Of a stretch of 64,000 nt of DNA, positions 8,404 to 17,214 are shown one piece after another. The DNA comes from JBCBSS01 sp039819065 (lineage in GTDB: Bacteria; Bacteroidota; Bacteroidia; Cytophagales; Cyclobacteriaceae). Each line of letters starts with the position of its first letter. Position 1 is the stretch's first letter. A program made the position numbers and the translations under genes. The stretch is from assembly GCA_039819065.1 (NCBI GenBank), contig JBCBSS010000012.1, positions 1 to 64,000 on the forward strand. Reading direction: 5' to 3'. The notes beneath the pieces were generated by a model that saw only the letters and a program-made list of their open reading frames with translations, was not told the origin of the DNA and searched no databases.

Positions 8404-8811
8404 ATGGAAAAATCAAGCTTGCTGGAACGATATCAACACCTTGAAGTGGGAGAGCTTATACAGGCACTTGAGCCAAAAGCACAAGCCAATCTGGACAAGT
8501 TGAAAATAGAAATTAGCCGTACCAGGTCTGATTGGGATAAAGACCAACTCGAAAGGTGGGATAAAATGATTACCCGAGCTGAAAAGAGGATTAATGAACC
8601 ATTAGAACCATCATTGAGAATGCAGTTTTTTTTCAATCCTTTTGGTATGATGGGAGCTGCTTATTATCAGAAGGAGGTTGAAAGGTTTACAGAACGTGGC
8701 TTCTTGAGGAAGCGTCGAGAATTTATATTATTCTCCGTAGTGGGTTTGGCCTTCTATTTCATGTTGCTAAATATCATCAGATACCTTTTCTTGAATCAAA
8801 CAGAATCATAA
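8404..8811 (+). CDS. Small hypothetical membrane protein
   Basis: 135 residues, ATG start 27 bp after bioDA on the same strand. The first 75 residues are charged and probably helical. A hydrophobic segment near the C-terminus (FILFSVVGLAFYFMLLNIIRYLF, about 107-129) looks like one membrane span, so the protein is probably tail-anchored with its N-terminal part in the cytoplasm. I do not recognise a family and nothing links it to biotin other than position. Confidence 0.65.
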   Translation: MEKSSLLERYQHLEVGELIQALEPKAQANLDKLKIEISRTRSDWDKDQLERWDKMITRAEKRINEPLEPSLRMQFFFNPFGMMGAAYYQKEVERFTERGFLRKRREFILFSVVGLAFYFMLLNIIRYLFLNQTES

Positions 8812-8835
8812 ATAATAGCTAGAATATAAAATACA

Positions 8836-9189
8836 ATGAAAAAAGTATACCATTTATCTACCTGTACTACATGTCAGAGAATCATTAAGGACTTGGGATT
8901 GAAAGATGGATTTGAGCTACAAGATATCAAGGTAGAAAAGATCACTGAAACGCAACTTGATGATATGAAGGCGCTGGCCGGATCTTATGAGGCCTTGTTT
9001 AGTCGCGTGGCCAGAAAATACAAAGAGCTGGGTTTAAAAGAGAAGCAGCTAAGCGAGGATGATTACAAAAGCTACATTCTTGATGAGTACACTTTCCTAA
9101 AGCGGCCGGTAGTGATTGTCGATGAACAGATATTTATAGGCAACAGCAAAAAGAATATTGAGAGTTTGGCCAGTGCGATTGGCGCTTAA
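8836..9189 (+). CDS. ArsC/Spx-family thioredoxin-fold protein
   Basis: 117 residues. The N-terminus YHLSTCTTCQRIIKDLGL carries a CxxC pair (Cys10, Cys13) like Spx and some ArsC relatives, followed by the family's FSRVARKYKELGL region and the LKRPVVIVDEQIFIG strand near the end. Arsenate reductases proper use one N-terminal Cys plus arginines, so this could be a glutaredoxin-like reductase, an Spx-type regulator or a YffB-type protein. There are no arsenic-resistance genes nearby. It ends 77 bp before a convergent gene, with a hairpin between. Confidence 0.8.
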   Translation: MKKVYHLSTCTTCQRIIKDLGLKDGFELQDIKVEKITETQLDDMKALAGSYEALFSRVARKYKELGLKEKQLSEDDYKSYILDEYTFLKRPVVIVDEQIFIGNSKKNIESLASAIGA

Positions 9190-9216
9190 CCTGATTAACT
9201 AAATTTAAAGAATGTT

Positions 9217-9256
9217 TTCAGCCCTGGCCGGGATTGTATCCGGCGAGGGCTTGAAA
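9217..9256. terminator. Hairpin between convergent genes
   Basis: Imperfect GC-rich inverted repeat (TTCAGCCCTGGCCGGGAT against ATCCGGCGAGGGCTTGAA, two single-base differences) between the ArsC-like gene and the leftward unknown gene. It has no long T-run, so termination is plausible but not certain. Confidence 0.5.
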
Positions 9257-9266
9257 GTGTAGAGAC

Positions 9267-9728
9267 TTAATGTACCTTGTCTCGTCCTGCTTCTAAAACA
9301 GCGTAAGACTTAATTTCCTTGAAGGTATCTTCGGTCATTTTTTCCTGTGCTGCACCGCTTTGATCTGGTGCGAAACCTCCTTCAGTCTCCCACCATTTTT
9401 GAGCGTTTTGACGGGCTTCACCTTTATCAACTTCAAATAAACTGATATAACTATCTGAAATCAGCCATGGCTTTTCCTCCGAGCTGTACTTCTCGAAGAT
9501 CATACCACGCATTTGAGTAGCGGTACTGTCATTGTTTTTGAAATGCTGAACGGTATAAGACATCGTCTCTGGGTGAGTCATGATACTGTCCCAGTATTTT
9601 TTTGAAGCAATAATTTGAGAGGTAGTCAGGAGATAACCATCACCACTTTCCATTGGAAATTTGCCTATGGCACAATTGGCTTTGAACTTGGGCTTCTTCT
9701 TTCCAAATAGTTTTCCGAATACTGACAT
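9267..9728 (-). CDS. Hypothetical cytoplasmic protein
   Basis: 153 residues from the ATG at 9728 (MSVFGKLFGKKKPKFKANC); a GTG at 9773 would add a non-conserved tail. A basic N-terminal tip is followed by a soluble domain with YLLTTSQIIASKKYWDS, a Trp-rich stretch (QKWWETEGGFAPDQ) and an acidic C-terminus. There is no signal peptide or membrane span. I do not recognise a family. It stands alone between the ArsC-like gene and the thioredoxin-like gene. Confidence 0.6.
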   Translation of the reverse strand: MSVFGKLFGKKKPKFKANCAIGKFPMESGDGYLLTTSQIIASKKYWDSIMTHPETMSYTVQHFKNNDSTATQMRGMIFEKYSSEEKPWLISDSYISLFEVDKGEARQNAQKWWETEGGFAPDQSGAAQEKMTEDTFKEIKSYAVLEAGRDKVH

Positions 9729-9773
9729 GTTGTTATTTTGAATTGACCTTGAAAAATGAATTAATAAAAACAC

Positions 9774-9890
9774 AAACGAATCCCCAAGGTAATGGTTATC
9801 GTTTTGTCATCCAAATTGAGGGACAAGGCCAATTTCAGTGTAATTACCGCTTATTGCGGTACCTTAAAAAGGCTTGGTAATCGGGTGAAT
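9774..9890. other. Short gap with a degenerate inverted repeat
   Basis: The 117-bp gap before the TlpA-like gene contains AATTACCGCTTATTGCGGTACCTT, an imperfect stem CCGC/GCGG with a short loop. It may be the end of the leftward TlpA-like transcript, although no T-run follows. Confidence 0.3.
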
Positions 9891-11345
9891 TTAGTTCGAA
9901 CCGGCAGGCTCGGATCGCTTGTAATTTGAAAGAAAACCTTCCAACTGTTCAGCGCCTATTTTCTTGGCAATGATCTTCTTACGATTATCGAGCAAATAAA
10001 TGGTCGGCGTAGTTGCCGCATCATATAGTTTATGATAGTCACCCACATAACTCCTTGGCCCGTTGACATTAGTCCAGGTCATATTCATTTCCTGAATATA
10101 GTCTTTCATCTTCACGATAGAAGTGTCAGCACAGACGGCATAAATACCTACGTCAAACTTAGTTTCATCAAAAAACTGCTTCAGCTTAGGGGTTTCTTTT
10201 TTACAATGGCCACAATCAGGATCATAGAAATAAATGACCGTGAAGTCATGCTGCAAATCATACAGTGATTGGGGCTTGAGATTGACATCCTGCATGATCA
10301 GGTTAGGGGCGTTGCTGCCAATCAGGCTTTTCCTGAGCTTGTCAGAATGATCCTTGAGATTCTTCTTGAGCGAACTGTTAGCCCAGTAATCCATCTTTCC
10401 GGAATCAAAGTATTTGTCATAGATATGAACAAAAACAGCATCCTGACCCATAATCTTCGGTGCCTGGTAGTTAAGAAGAAGGTTCCAGATGAAGTATCTG
10501 TAGGTCTCTTCATTCTTCTCTGCTACTGCAGCCAATCGATCGACTTCAGCGATGATAGAATCTGGGTGTTGCGTCACTAATCGCTCGAAATAATCAGTCA
10601 TTTTCTTTCTGTAGACTGGTTCAGGCAAGCCCAATAGTGTTTCGTCACCTAAATCGAAATTATCCCAATAGTGATTGCGGTAGAAATAAAAAGAGTAGGC
10701 TGAATCTACCGAACCGTCTGCTTTGACCGGAGGTTTTGGAATATCGACACGCTTATTGGCCTTGAATATTTTGGCTAACACCGCATCTGGGTGTTTTTCG
10801 ATGATCTCATCCTGATAGGCAATGACTTTATTATTGATTTGATCTAATGCTGCTTGAGCTTGTTTTCTCTTTTCCCCTATGATACTGCTATCCCTTACTA
10901 CTTGGAAGTATGGGTTGGCCTCCTTGTTTCTGGCCTGGTTGAAAAGCATGTTTTCATTGAAGAGCCTATTATCCTCGTCACCGGTAACCTTCATCTTGCC
11001 AATGTAGTCACTGGCGTCAGTTTCTATTTTAAAGCTTTGATCTTCGCCTATTACGAAGTCAAAAACCCGGGAGCGTTCAAGTACCAAAAAATAGACGCCC
11101 TTTTTGAGCTTCTCGGCTTTTGCAAAAGTGAATTTGCCTTGCGCATCTACTCTCGCTGTATCTTTTACATAAGTACTTTCACCATGGAAGTTGCCAAGAT
11201 AGACTGTTGTATCTTGTAATCCTTTTACATGAAATTCAATCTTGTACCCTTCCTGGGCGTATGCCGCTGAAATAGAGAAAAAAAGAAGAATAAATAAAAT
11301 AGAGGAGGTGGGTTTCTGAATTGCTTTCAAATTAAACATCTGCAT
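9891..11345 (-). CDS. TlpA-like thiol-disulfide protein with DUF4369 and DUF5106-type domains
   Basis: 484 residues with a signal peptide ending near AYAQ. An N-terminal DUF4369-like beta domain (about 33-120: IEFHVKGLQDTTVYLGNF) is followed by a helical DUF5106-like middle region and a C-terminal thioredoxin fold. That fold has the active site C378-G-H-C381 (FYDPDCGHCKKETPK) and the cis-Pro loop TTPTIYLLD near 447. Such proteins are periplasmic or lipid-free exported reductases common in Bacteroidota, thought to act on disulfides or cytochrome maturation; the substrate is unknown. ATG start; a second Met two codons in is equally possible. There is no lipobox Cys. Confidence 0.85.
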   Translation of the reverse strand: MQMFNLKAIQKPTSSILFILLFFSISAAYAQEGYKIEFHVKGLQDTTVYLGNFHGESTYVKDTARVDAQGKFTFAKAEKLKKGVYFLVLERSRVFDFVIGEDQSFKIETDASDYIGKMKVTGDEDNRLFNENMLFNQARNKEANPYFQVVRDSSIIGEKRKQAQAALDQINNKVIAYQDEIIEKHPDAVLAKIFKANKRVDIPKPPVKADGSVDSAYSFYFYRNHYWDNFDLGDETLLGLPEPVYRKKMTDYFERLVTQHPDSIIAEVDRLAAVAEKNEETYRYFIWNLLLNYQAPKIMGQDAVFVHIYDKYFDSGKMDYWANSSLKKNLKDHSDKLRKSLIGSNAPNLIMQDVNLKPQSLYDLQHDFTVIYFYDPDCGHCKKETPKLKQFFDETKFDVGIYAVCADTSIVKMKDYIQEMNMTWTNVNGPRSYVGDYHKLYDAATTPTIYLLDNRKKIIAKKIGAEQLEGFLSNYKRSEPAGSN

Positions 11346-11419
11346 TAATCTTCAATAGTCTTCCCTATAAGGGTAATTCGGAACAAAAAGTTTAACGTTA
11401 TAGTAAAGATTGTGTTGTC

Positions 11420-13525
11420 TTAAGCTTCCACTTGCAACTGCTTGGTCTGCTTGGCCGAGAAACTGATGATGAATTCACTGCCCTTTCCTTTTTCACTGAT
11501 CAGCTTTATTTCGCCTCCTAATCTGTCCACTAATATTTTGACAATCGCCAGGCCGAGACCGTTAGAACTCTCCCCGGCTGTTGGTTGGGCACTGAGCTTC
11601 TGGAATTTTTTATAGAGGTGTTTCTTGTCTTCTTCACTAAAACCCTGCCCTTCATCCTTAATGGATATGTGGGCATGTCCATCTTCATAATAGGCGCTGA
11701 GATATACATTGGTATTAGCTTCCGAATATTTAATGGCGTTGGAGATAAGGTTGTCAAGTATCCTTGAAAAATAGAGTTCATCCAGGTTGACCTCAACCTT
11801 TTCATCCGAATGTGTCAAATGAACTTTGATATTTTTGAAATCAAACTCAGCTTTGTATGACTCTATCTTTTCAGCCAAGTATTTGGAAGCATCAATTTTG
11901 GTGATTTGCAGTTCTTTAGCCTCAACCCCGAATTCGTTCACATCAAGCAAATCCCGAATTAAATTGACTCCAGTCAGTGACACTTCTTTGGTAATGGTGA
12001 GGTAATTCGACTGCTCGTCATTCAGCGAGCCTGATAACTTGATCAATTCCAACAAACCCTTCACCTTGTTGAAAGGTGATTTCAGATCGTGAGCCACTAT
12101 GCTCATCAGGTTGTCTTTCTCGGCATTCAACTCGGCCAACTCATCATTGCGCCTTTTAAGTTTTTCGTTCTGCTCGTTGATCTTGCCGTTTTGCTTTCTG
12201 ATCTCACCGCTTTGCATCTCGATTTTCTCCTTCTGATAGCAAAGCACACGGTTGGCAATCTTGCGTTTCTTACTATTATACCAGACAAAGCCCAACAGAA
12301 TGAGTATCAATCCGGTAATAACCAAAAGACCTATATTCTTGGCTTTTTCCTGCTTGATGATCAGCAAATGCTCAGCATGTCTCAAACGGCTCTCATTCTC
12401 CCTTTTTTCTATCTCAAGTCGCGCTTCAAGCTTTTCTATAGCCCTGGCATTATCAACATTGCGGAGTGAATCCTTCACCACCACATATTTCTGATAAAAA
12501 TTCAGCGCCAGTTCTTTTCTATTTTGCTGTTCGTACAGTCTGGACAAACAGTAATAAGCATCTTTTTCTATCTGGAAGTTTTCTGCCTTTTTGGAAAATT
12601 CCGTTACCAAGGTCAGGTAGTACTCAGCTTCATCCAGCCTTTGTTGAGCGAGGTAGATTTTGCCCAACTCAAGATAGATTCTAGAAGTGAGGTCTCTGTT
12701 GTTAGCGCTTTGTGATACCGCCAGCGCCTCTTCCGCCGTAGTAAGGGCGGCCGGGAGTTCATTTCTAGTCAAATACAAATGTGCCAGGCCGAGATCGACT
12801 TCAGCAAGGCTAATCCTATCATCAATAGAAGCGGCCACGGATTGGGCTTTCAGGTAATAAGCTTGTGCTGAATCCAGTAAGTCTATCTTTTGATAGATAA
12901 ACGCTAACTCCTGGTAGCTGGAAACTTGCCCTCGTTTATTGTCTAGCTCTATTCTAATGTCCAGTGCATTTTGAGCCATTTCTATGGCCTTCTTATTGTC
13001 GTTCTGAAGGTCATAGAGGTTAACCAAACTCTGGTAGCAATACCCCATCCCCTTTTTATTTCCCAGCTGTTCGAAAAGGTTTAAGGCGTTGAAAAAGTAG
13101 TCGTAAGACTTAATGGGGTCAGCATGATATAAATACAAGCGACCTAAGTTATTGTAAGCATAAGCAATTTGGGCGGTGTCATTAATTACAGTGGCTTGTT
13201 CCAATGCCCTGGTGTAATGATCGTATGAATCACCATAACTGCCTTTGTATACATAGGCCAGGCCGATAAAATTAAGTGCTTTAGTCGCCTCTATGGGCTG
13301 TTTCAGGACTTCTGCCGCTGATATGGCTTTCTGGCAGTAAAAGATCGTGCTATCTGGGTGTGAGAGTCTGTGTTCCCACCCAATTTGGTTCAGGATCTCA
13401 GGTTTTTGATCATCTGATGAACGCTTTAATTCCAGCTTCAGACTGTCAATAGTCGATAAGTTCTGAGCACTTACTATTGGCGACAGACAAGTTAATAGTA
13501 CTATGTATAGAAACAGACCTCTCAT
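11420..13525 (-). CDS. TPR-containing membrane histidine kinase
   Basis: 701 residues. Signal peptide (MRGLFLYIVLLTCLSPIVSAQ), then a long run of TPR repeats to about residue 370 placed in the periplasm. A membrane span follows near 395-415 (IGLLVITGLILILLGFVWY) and a coiled coil. The HisKA domain has the phosphoacceptor H479 in SIVAHDLKSPFNKV. The HATPase domain has DNLISNAIKYS (N box), DEGQGF (G1) and GLGLAIVK (G2). No receiver domain and no response regulator lie next to it, so it is an orphan kinase. A TAnnTTTG promoter element lies upstream at 13597. Confidence 0.9.
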   Translation of the reverse strand: MRGLFLYIVLLTCLSPIVSAQNLSTIDSLKLELKRSSDDQKPEILNQIGWEHRLSHPDSTIFYCQKAISAAEVLKQPIEATKALNFIGLAYVYKGSYGDSYDHYTRALEQATVINDTAQIAYAYNNLGRLYLYHADPIKSYDYFFNALNLFEQLGNKKGMGYCYQSLVNLYDLQNDNKKAIEMAQNALDIRIELDNKRGQVSSYQELAFIYQKIDLLDSAQAYYLKAQSVAASIDDRISLAEVDLGLAHLYLTRNELPAALTTAEEALAVSQSANNRDLTSRIYLELGKIYLAQQRLDEAEYYLTLVTEFSKKAENFQIEKDAYYCLSRLYEQQNRKELALNFYQKYVVVKDSLRNVDNARAIEKLEARLEIEKRENESRLRHAEHLLIIKQEKAKNIGLLVITGLILILLGFVWYNSKKRKIANRVLCYQKEKIEMQSGEIRKQNGKINEQNEKLKRRNDELAELNAEKDNLMSIVAHDLKSPFNKVKGLLELIKLSGSLNDEQSNYLTITKEVSLTGVNLIRDLLDVNEFGVEAKELQITKIDASKYLAEKIESYKAEFDFKNIKVHLTHSDEKVEVNLDELYFSRILDNLISNAIKYSEANTNVYLSAYYEDGHAHISIKDEGQGFSEEDKKHLYKKFQKLSAQPTAGESSNGLGLAIVKILVDRLGGEIKLISEKGKGSEFIISFSAKQTKQLQVEA

Positions 13526-13596
13526 TAAGGGTAATTAATTAGAGTATGATACTATTAGCAACTGGTTCTTTGAGATAACATTTTATGTATAATCCG

Positions 13597-13604
13597 CAAA
13601 TTTA
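13597..13604 (-). promoter_or_regulatory. TAnnTTTG -7 element for the TPR kinase
   Basis: Read on the minus strand the site is TAAATTTG, a full match to the Bacteroidota -7 consensus, 72 nt before the start codon. I see no good TTTG -33 box at the usual distance. Confidence 0.4.
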
Positions 13605-13810
13605 CCAAATCATTCTCAACCACCGATGAATTAATTGTTAAGATTCGTTGATAGTAACCCATACAAGTTTAAACATATTTTCCCTCGTTGAGTGGTTAAG
13701 CAGTGACGGAAAACCCTGAGAACTGGAAATAGCTTACTGTGGAGGAACGAGCTATTATATCCGGCTTACAACATCTATTTCTTTCATTTGAGCTATTTAG
13801 TAACAAAACA

Positions 13811-13841
13811 TTGTCCTTGAATACCCAACTTCATAGTTTTG
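13811..13841 (+). promoter_or_regulatory. Predicted promoter of gldA operon
   Basis: TAGTTTTG at 13834-13841 matches the Bacteroidota -7 consensus. A TTG at 13811 lies 20 nt upstream, near the expected -33 spacing. The start codon follows 17 nt later, giving a short leader. Confidence 0.5.
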
Positions 13842-13857
13842 TCGTTCAATAAGCGCT

Positions 13858-14787
13858 ATGTCAATCAAAGTAAACCATCTGATTAAAACGTTCGGTGAGC
13901 AGAATGCCGTAGATGATATTACTTTCGATGCCCGCGAAGGTGAGGTACTGGGCTTTTTGGGGCCTAATGGAGCTGGCAAGTCTACTACCATGAAGATTGC
14001 TACAAGCTATTTACCACCTACTTCTGGTAGTGTAGAGGTATGTGGATACGATGTAGTTAATGACCCAATTGCCGTTAGAAAGAACATTGGCTACCTACCT
14101 GAGCATAATCCACTTTACCTGGAAATGTATGTTCACGAATATTTGAGGTTTGTTGGCCGACTCCATGGCATCAAAGGCAAAAAACTGAGGGGCCGGGTAG
14201 AGGAAATGATTCAAATGTGTGGTTTAGAACGTGAACAAAATAAAAAAATAGAAGCACTTTCTAAAGGTTACCGCCAAAGGGTCGGATTGGCGCAATCACT
14301 GATACATGACCCTACGGTCTTGATACTTGACGAGCCAACCAGTGGACTAGACCCTAACCAACTACTAGAGATTAGAAACCTGATAAAGCAAGTGAGTCAG
14401 AACAAGACGGTCATCTTTTCTACTCATATCATGCAGGAGGTTCAGGCACTTTGTGATCGAGTGATTGTGATTGACAAAGGTAAATTGGTAGCGGATGATC
14501 CATTAGAAAAACTTAAAGTAGAAAGAAAGAACCATAACTTGGTCACTGTGGCATTTACAGAGGCAGTTGACCAAGCTAAATTGGAAGCCATAGAAGGCGT
14601 CATAGAAGTCATTGATAAAGGTAATGGTAGCTACGAACTGAAAGCCGAAGTAGATAAGGATATACGACCCTCCGTATTCAAGATCGCCAGTGATAATAAC
14701 TACTCATTGATCGAACTGAAACAAGAAGAAGCGACTATGGAGAATGTCTTTCATGAATTGACCAGAAAGGAGGACAAGGGTTCATGA
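13858..14787 (+). CDS. gldA: Gliding-motility ABC transporter ATPase GldA
   Basis: 309 residues. Walker A GPNGAGKST at 35-43, ABC signature LSKGYRQ at 134-140, Walker B VLILDEP at 154-160, and the switch His in FSTHIMQEV. It closely fits the GldA family, which pairs with the membrane protein GldF and the periplasmic GldG. In Flavobacterium johnsoniae all three are needed for gliding, though their transported substrate is not known. Its stop overlaps gldF (ATGA). The gldF-gldG context makes this assignment firmer than for a lone ABC ATPase. Confidence 0.92.
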   Translation: MSIKVNHLIKTFGEQNAVDDITFDAREGEVLGFLGPNGAGKSTTMKIATSYLPPTSGSVEVCGYDVVNDPIAVRKNIGYLPEHNPLYLEMYVHEYLRFVGRLHGIKGKKLRGRVEEMIQMCGLEREQNKKIEALSKGYRQRVGLAQSLIHDPTVLILDEPTSGLDPNQLLEIRNLIKQVSQNKTVIFSTHIMQEVQALCDRVIVIDKGKLVADDPLEKLKVERKNHNLVTVAFTEAVDQAKLEAIEGVIEVIDKGNGSYELKAEVDKDIRPSVFKIASDNNYSLIELKQEEATMENVFHELTRKEDKGS

Positions 14788-15512
14788 TCGAAGTGCTCAA
14801 AAAGGAAGTTAATAGCTTTCTCAACTCACTGATAGCCTACATTGTCATTGCAGTCTTCCTTACGGGTATAGGCCTTTTGATGTGGATATTCCCTGAGACA
14901 AGCGTGCTGGAATATGCCTATGCTGATATGGGCACTTTGTTTAATCTAGGCCCTTACGTCTTTATGTTCCTAATCCCGGCTATAACTATGAGGAGCCTGG
15001 CAGAAGAGAAGAAAGGCGGCACTATAGAGCTCCTATTGACTAAGCCATTGACCGACTGGGACATTATTCTAGGTAAATACCTTTCTGGCTTTACCTTGGT
15101 GCTCTTTGCACTTATACCCACTACCATATATTACTACGCCATTTACCAATTGGGCAGCCCGGTAGGCAATATAGATACTGCGGGAGTGATCGGTTCGTAC
15201 ATAGGCCTGTCACTTTTAGGGGCAGTATTCACCTCATTCGGTATTTTCGCTTCCGCTATTTCCAGAAACCAAATCGTTTCTTTCATAGTAGCGGTTTTCC
15301 TATGTTTCTTCTGTTACACGGGTTTCGATTCATTGGCTTCAATAGATGTATGGGGCAACTGGTCTAGATCTCTTGAGCAATTGGGAATACTGTACCACTA
15401 CAACGCTATGAGCAAGGGATTGCTGGATACACGAAACATCATCTATTTCCTTAGTGTAATAGGTATCATGCTATTGTCAACAAATCTAGTCTTGGGGAGT
15501 AGGAAATGGTAA
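14784..15512 (+). CDS. gldF: Gliding-motility ABC permease GldF
   Basis: 242 residues with about six membrane spans: near 16-36, 55-70, 97-118, 130-155, 165-182 and 220-240. The cytoplasmic loop MRSLAEEKKGGTIELLLTKPL is typical of ABC-2-type permeases. It forms the membrane part of the GldA/GldF transporter in the inner membrane. It overlaps gldA by 4 bp and gldG by 7 bp, so the three are translated as a unit. Confidence 0.9.
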   Translation: MIEVLKKEVNSFLNSLIAYIVIAVFLTGIGLLMWIFPETSVLEYAYADMGTLFNLGPYVFMFLIPAITMRSLAEEKKGGTIELLLTKPLTDWDIILGKYLSGFTLVLFALIPTTIYYYAIYQLGSPVGNIDTAGVIGSYIGLSLLGAVFTSFGIFASAISRNQIVSFIVAVFLCFFCYTGFDSLASIDVWGNWSRSLEQLGILYHYNAMSKGLLDTRNIIYFLSVIGIMLLSTNLVLGSRKW

Positions 15513-17194
15513 GATTCGACACGAAAAGAGTAGAGGACATTTTAAAGTTCCTGATCGGAATCACACTGGTTATTTTGATCAATATTGTAGCTGCTAGATA
15601 CTTCCAACGCTTTGACCTGACCGAAGAAAAAAGATTTACCATCAAAGAGCCCACCAAAGACATGTTGCGTGATCTGGATGATGTGGTCTATGTAGAAGTC
15701 TATCTGGATGGAGAATTGAACGCTCGATTCAAAAGGCTTCAACAGGCTGTGAGGGAAACACTTGATGAATTTCGCGCTTACGGTGGTACGAAAATTCAAT
15801 ATACTTTCAATGACCCTAGTTTGGCGATGAGCCAAAAAGCCAGAAACGAGTTCATGAGGAGCTTGATGGCAAAGGGCATTCAGCCTACGAATATTGTTGA
15901 AGGTGAAGACGGGCAGAGGGCTGAAAAGATCATATTTCCTGGTGCGGTAGTATCATACGGCGGTTTAGAAGCGGGTGTGATGTTCTTCAAAGGTACCCGA
16001 CCAGTTATCGATGATGAACGCATTAATCAGTCCATAGAAGGAATTGAGTACGAACTGGCTTCTGCCATTGGAAAACTGAGCAACATAGAAAGGAAAAGGG
16101 TTGGCATCATGCGCGGCCACGGTGAATTGGATTCTCTACAAATGGCCAGTTTGATCAATGCTTTAGTCGAGAGATACAACGTATTCTATGTCAACTTAGA
16201 CGACCGTGAGTCATTGACGAACTATGATGCGATGGTCATTGCGAAGCCTACAAGACCATTCTCTGAACAACATAAATATAAGCTGGATCAATACATCATG
16301 AATGGAGGCAAGGCCATGTTCTTGGTGGATGTGCTGGGTGCCAACATGGACAGTGCTTCGGTAGAATATAATTTTGCTTTCCCATATGATCTCAACCTGG
16401 ATGATCAACTTTTTAGGTATGGCATTAGAATTAATAACGACTTGGTTCAGGACATTACCTCTGCAGCTTACCCGATTGTGGTTGGCGACTTGGATGGGCA
16501 ACCTCAGATCAATTTGTTGAAATGGCCCTTCTTTCCATTAGTGAATAGATATGCAGATCATCCTATCGGAAAGAATCTTGATGCGGTCTATACCAAATTC
16601 ATCAGCACATTGGATACTGTGAAAGCAGAAGGCGTGGAAAAAACGCCATTGATGTTTACATCGGATTATTCTCGTGCTTTGACTGCGCCAGTCAAGGTCT
16701 ACGTAAATGACCTGCGTAAGAACGCCAAGCCGGAAATGTTCAACAAACGCAATCTGCCGTTGGCTTATCTTTTGGAAGGGGAATTCACCTCATTATATAA
16801 AAACCGTTTTGCCCCGGATGGTGTCAGTACGGAAGAATTCAAAGAACAAAGCCAACCTACTAAAGTCATAGTAGTTGGCGACGGAGATATAGCGAAAAAC
16901 GAAGTAAATCCGCAGAACAATCGCCCGAGGCAACTCGGCTTTGATCAGTATTCTCAGGTCACTTATGCCAACGAGGATTTTCTATTGAATGCCATGGCTT
17001 ACTTGTTGGAAGATGAAGGCATCATAACAGCGCGTACGAAAGAGATTAAAGTTCGTCCACTAGATAAAGTGAAGATTAGTGAAGAAAAAGCCTACTGGCA
17101 ATTCCTAAACCTGGGCGTGCCCATACTGTTGATCCTTATTTATGGATTGTTGAGGTATTACATTCGAAAAAATCGATACACCAGTTTTAATTAA
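15506..17194 (+). CDS. gldG: Gliding-motility ABC auxiliary protein GldG
   Basis: 562 residues: one N-terminal membrane span (LKFLIGITLVILINIVAARYF), a large periplasmic region with the GldG/ABC-type_uncharacterised fold (KRVGIMRGHGELDS, NYDAMVIAKPTRPFSE, YIMNGGKAMFLVD) and one C-terminal span (PILLILIYGLLRYYI). It is the extracytoplasmic partner of GldA/GldF. The start overlaps the end of gldF by 7 bp. Length and topology agree with GldG. Confidence 0.9.
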   Translation: MVRFDTKRVEDILKFLIGITLVILINIVAARYFQRFDLTEEKRFTIKEPTKDMLRDLDDVVYVEVYLDGELNARFKRLQQAVRETLDEFRAYGGTKIQYTFNDPSLAMSQKARNEFMRSLMAKGIQPTNIVEGEDGQRAEKIIFPGAVVSYGGLEAGVMFFKGTRPVIDDERINQSIEGIEYELASAIGKLSNIERKRVGIMRGHGELDSLQMASLINALVERYNVFYVNLDDRESLTNYDAMVIAKPTRPFSEQHKYKLDQYIMNGGKAMFLVDVLGANMDSASVEYNFAFPYDLNLDDQLFRYGIRINNDLVQDITSAAYPIVVGDLDGQPQINLLKWPFFPLVNRYADHPIGKNLDAVYTKFISTLDTVKAEGVEKTPLMFTSDYSRALTAPVKVYVNDLRKNAKPEMFNKRNLPLAYLLEGEFTSLYKNRFAPDGVSTEEFKEQSQPTKVIVVGDGDIAKNEVNPQNNRPRQLGFDQYSQVTYANEDFLLNAMAYLLEDEGIITARTKEIKVRPLDKVKISEEKAYWQFLNLGVPILLILIYGLLRYYIRKNRYTSFN

Positions 17195-17214
17195 AAAGCT
17201 GTTTCTACAATAGT

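Larger units (their letters stand above)
13526..13857. other. Divergent promoter region, 332 bp
   Basis: This gap separates the leftward TPR kinase from rightward gldA. It holds a -7-like element for each direction (listed separately) and no ORF I would trust. The middle (about 13620-13790) shows no clear repeat or RNA structure. Confidence 0.5.

Noticed and set aside
8836..9189. Calling the CxxC protein an arsenate reductase
   Set aside because: The CxxC motif fits Spx/YffB-like proteins at least as well and no arsenic genes are nearby, so a broader call was used.
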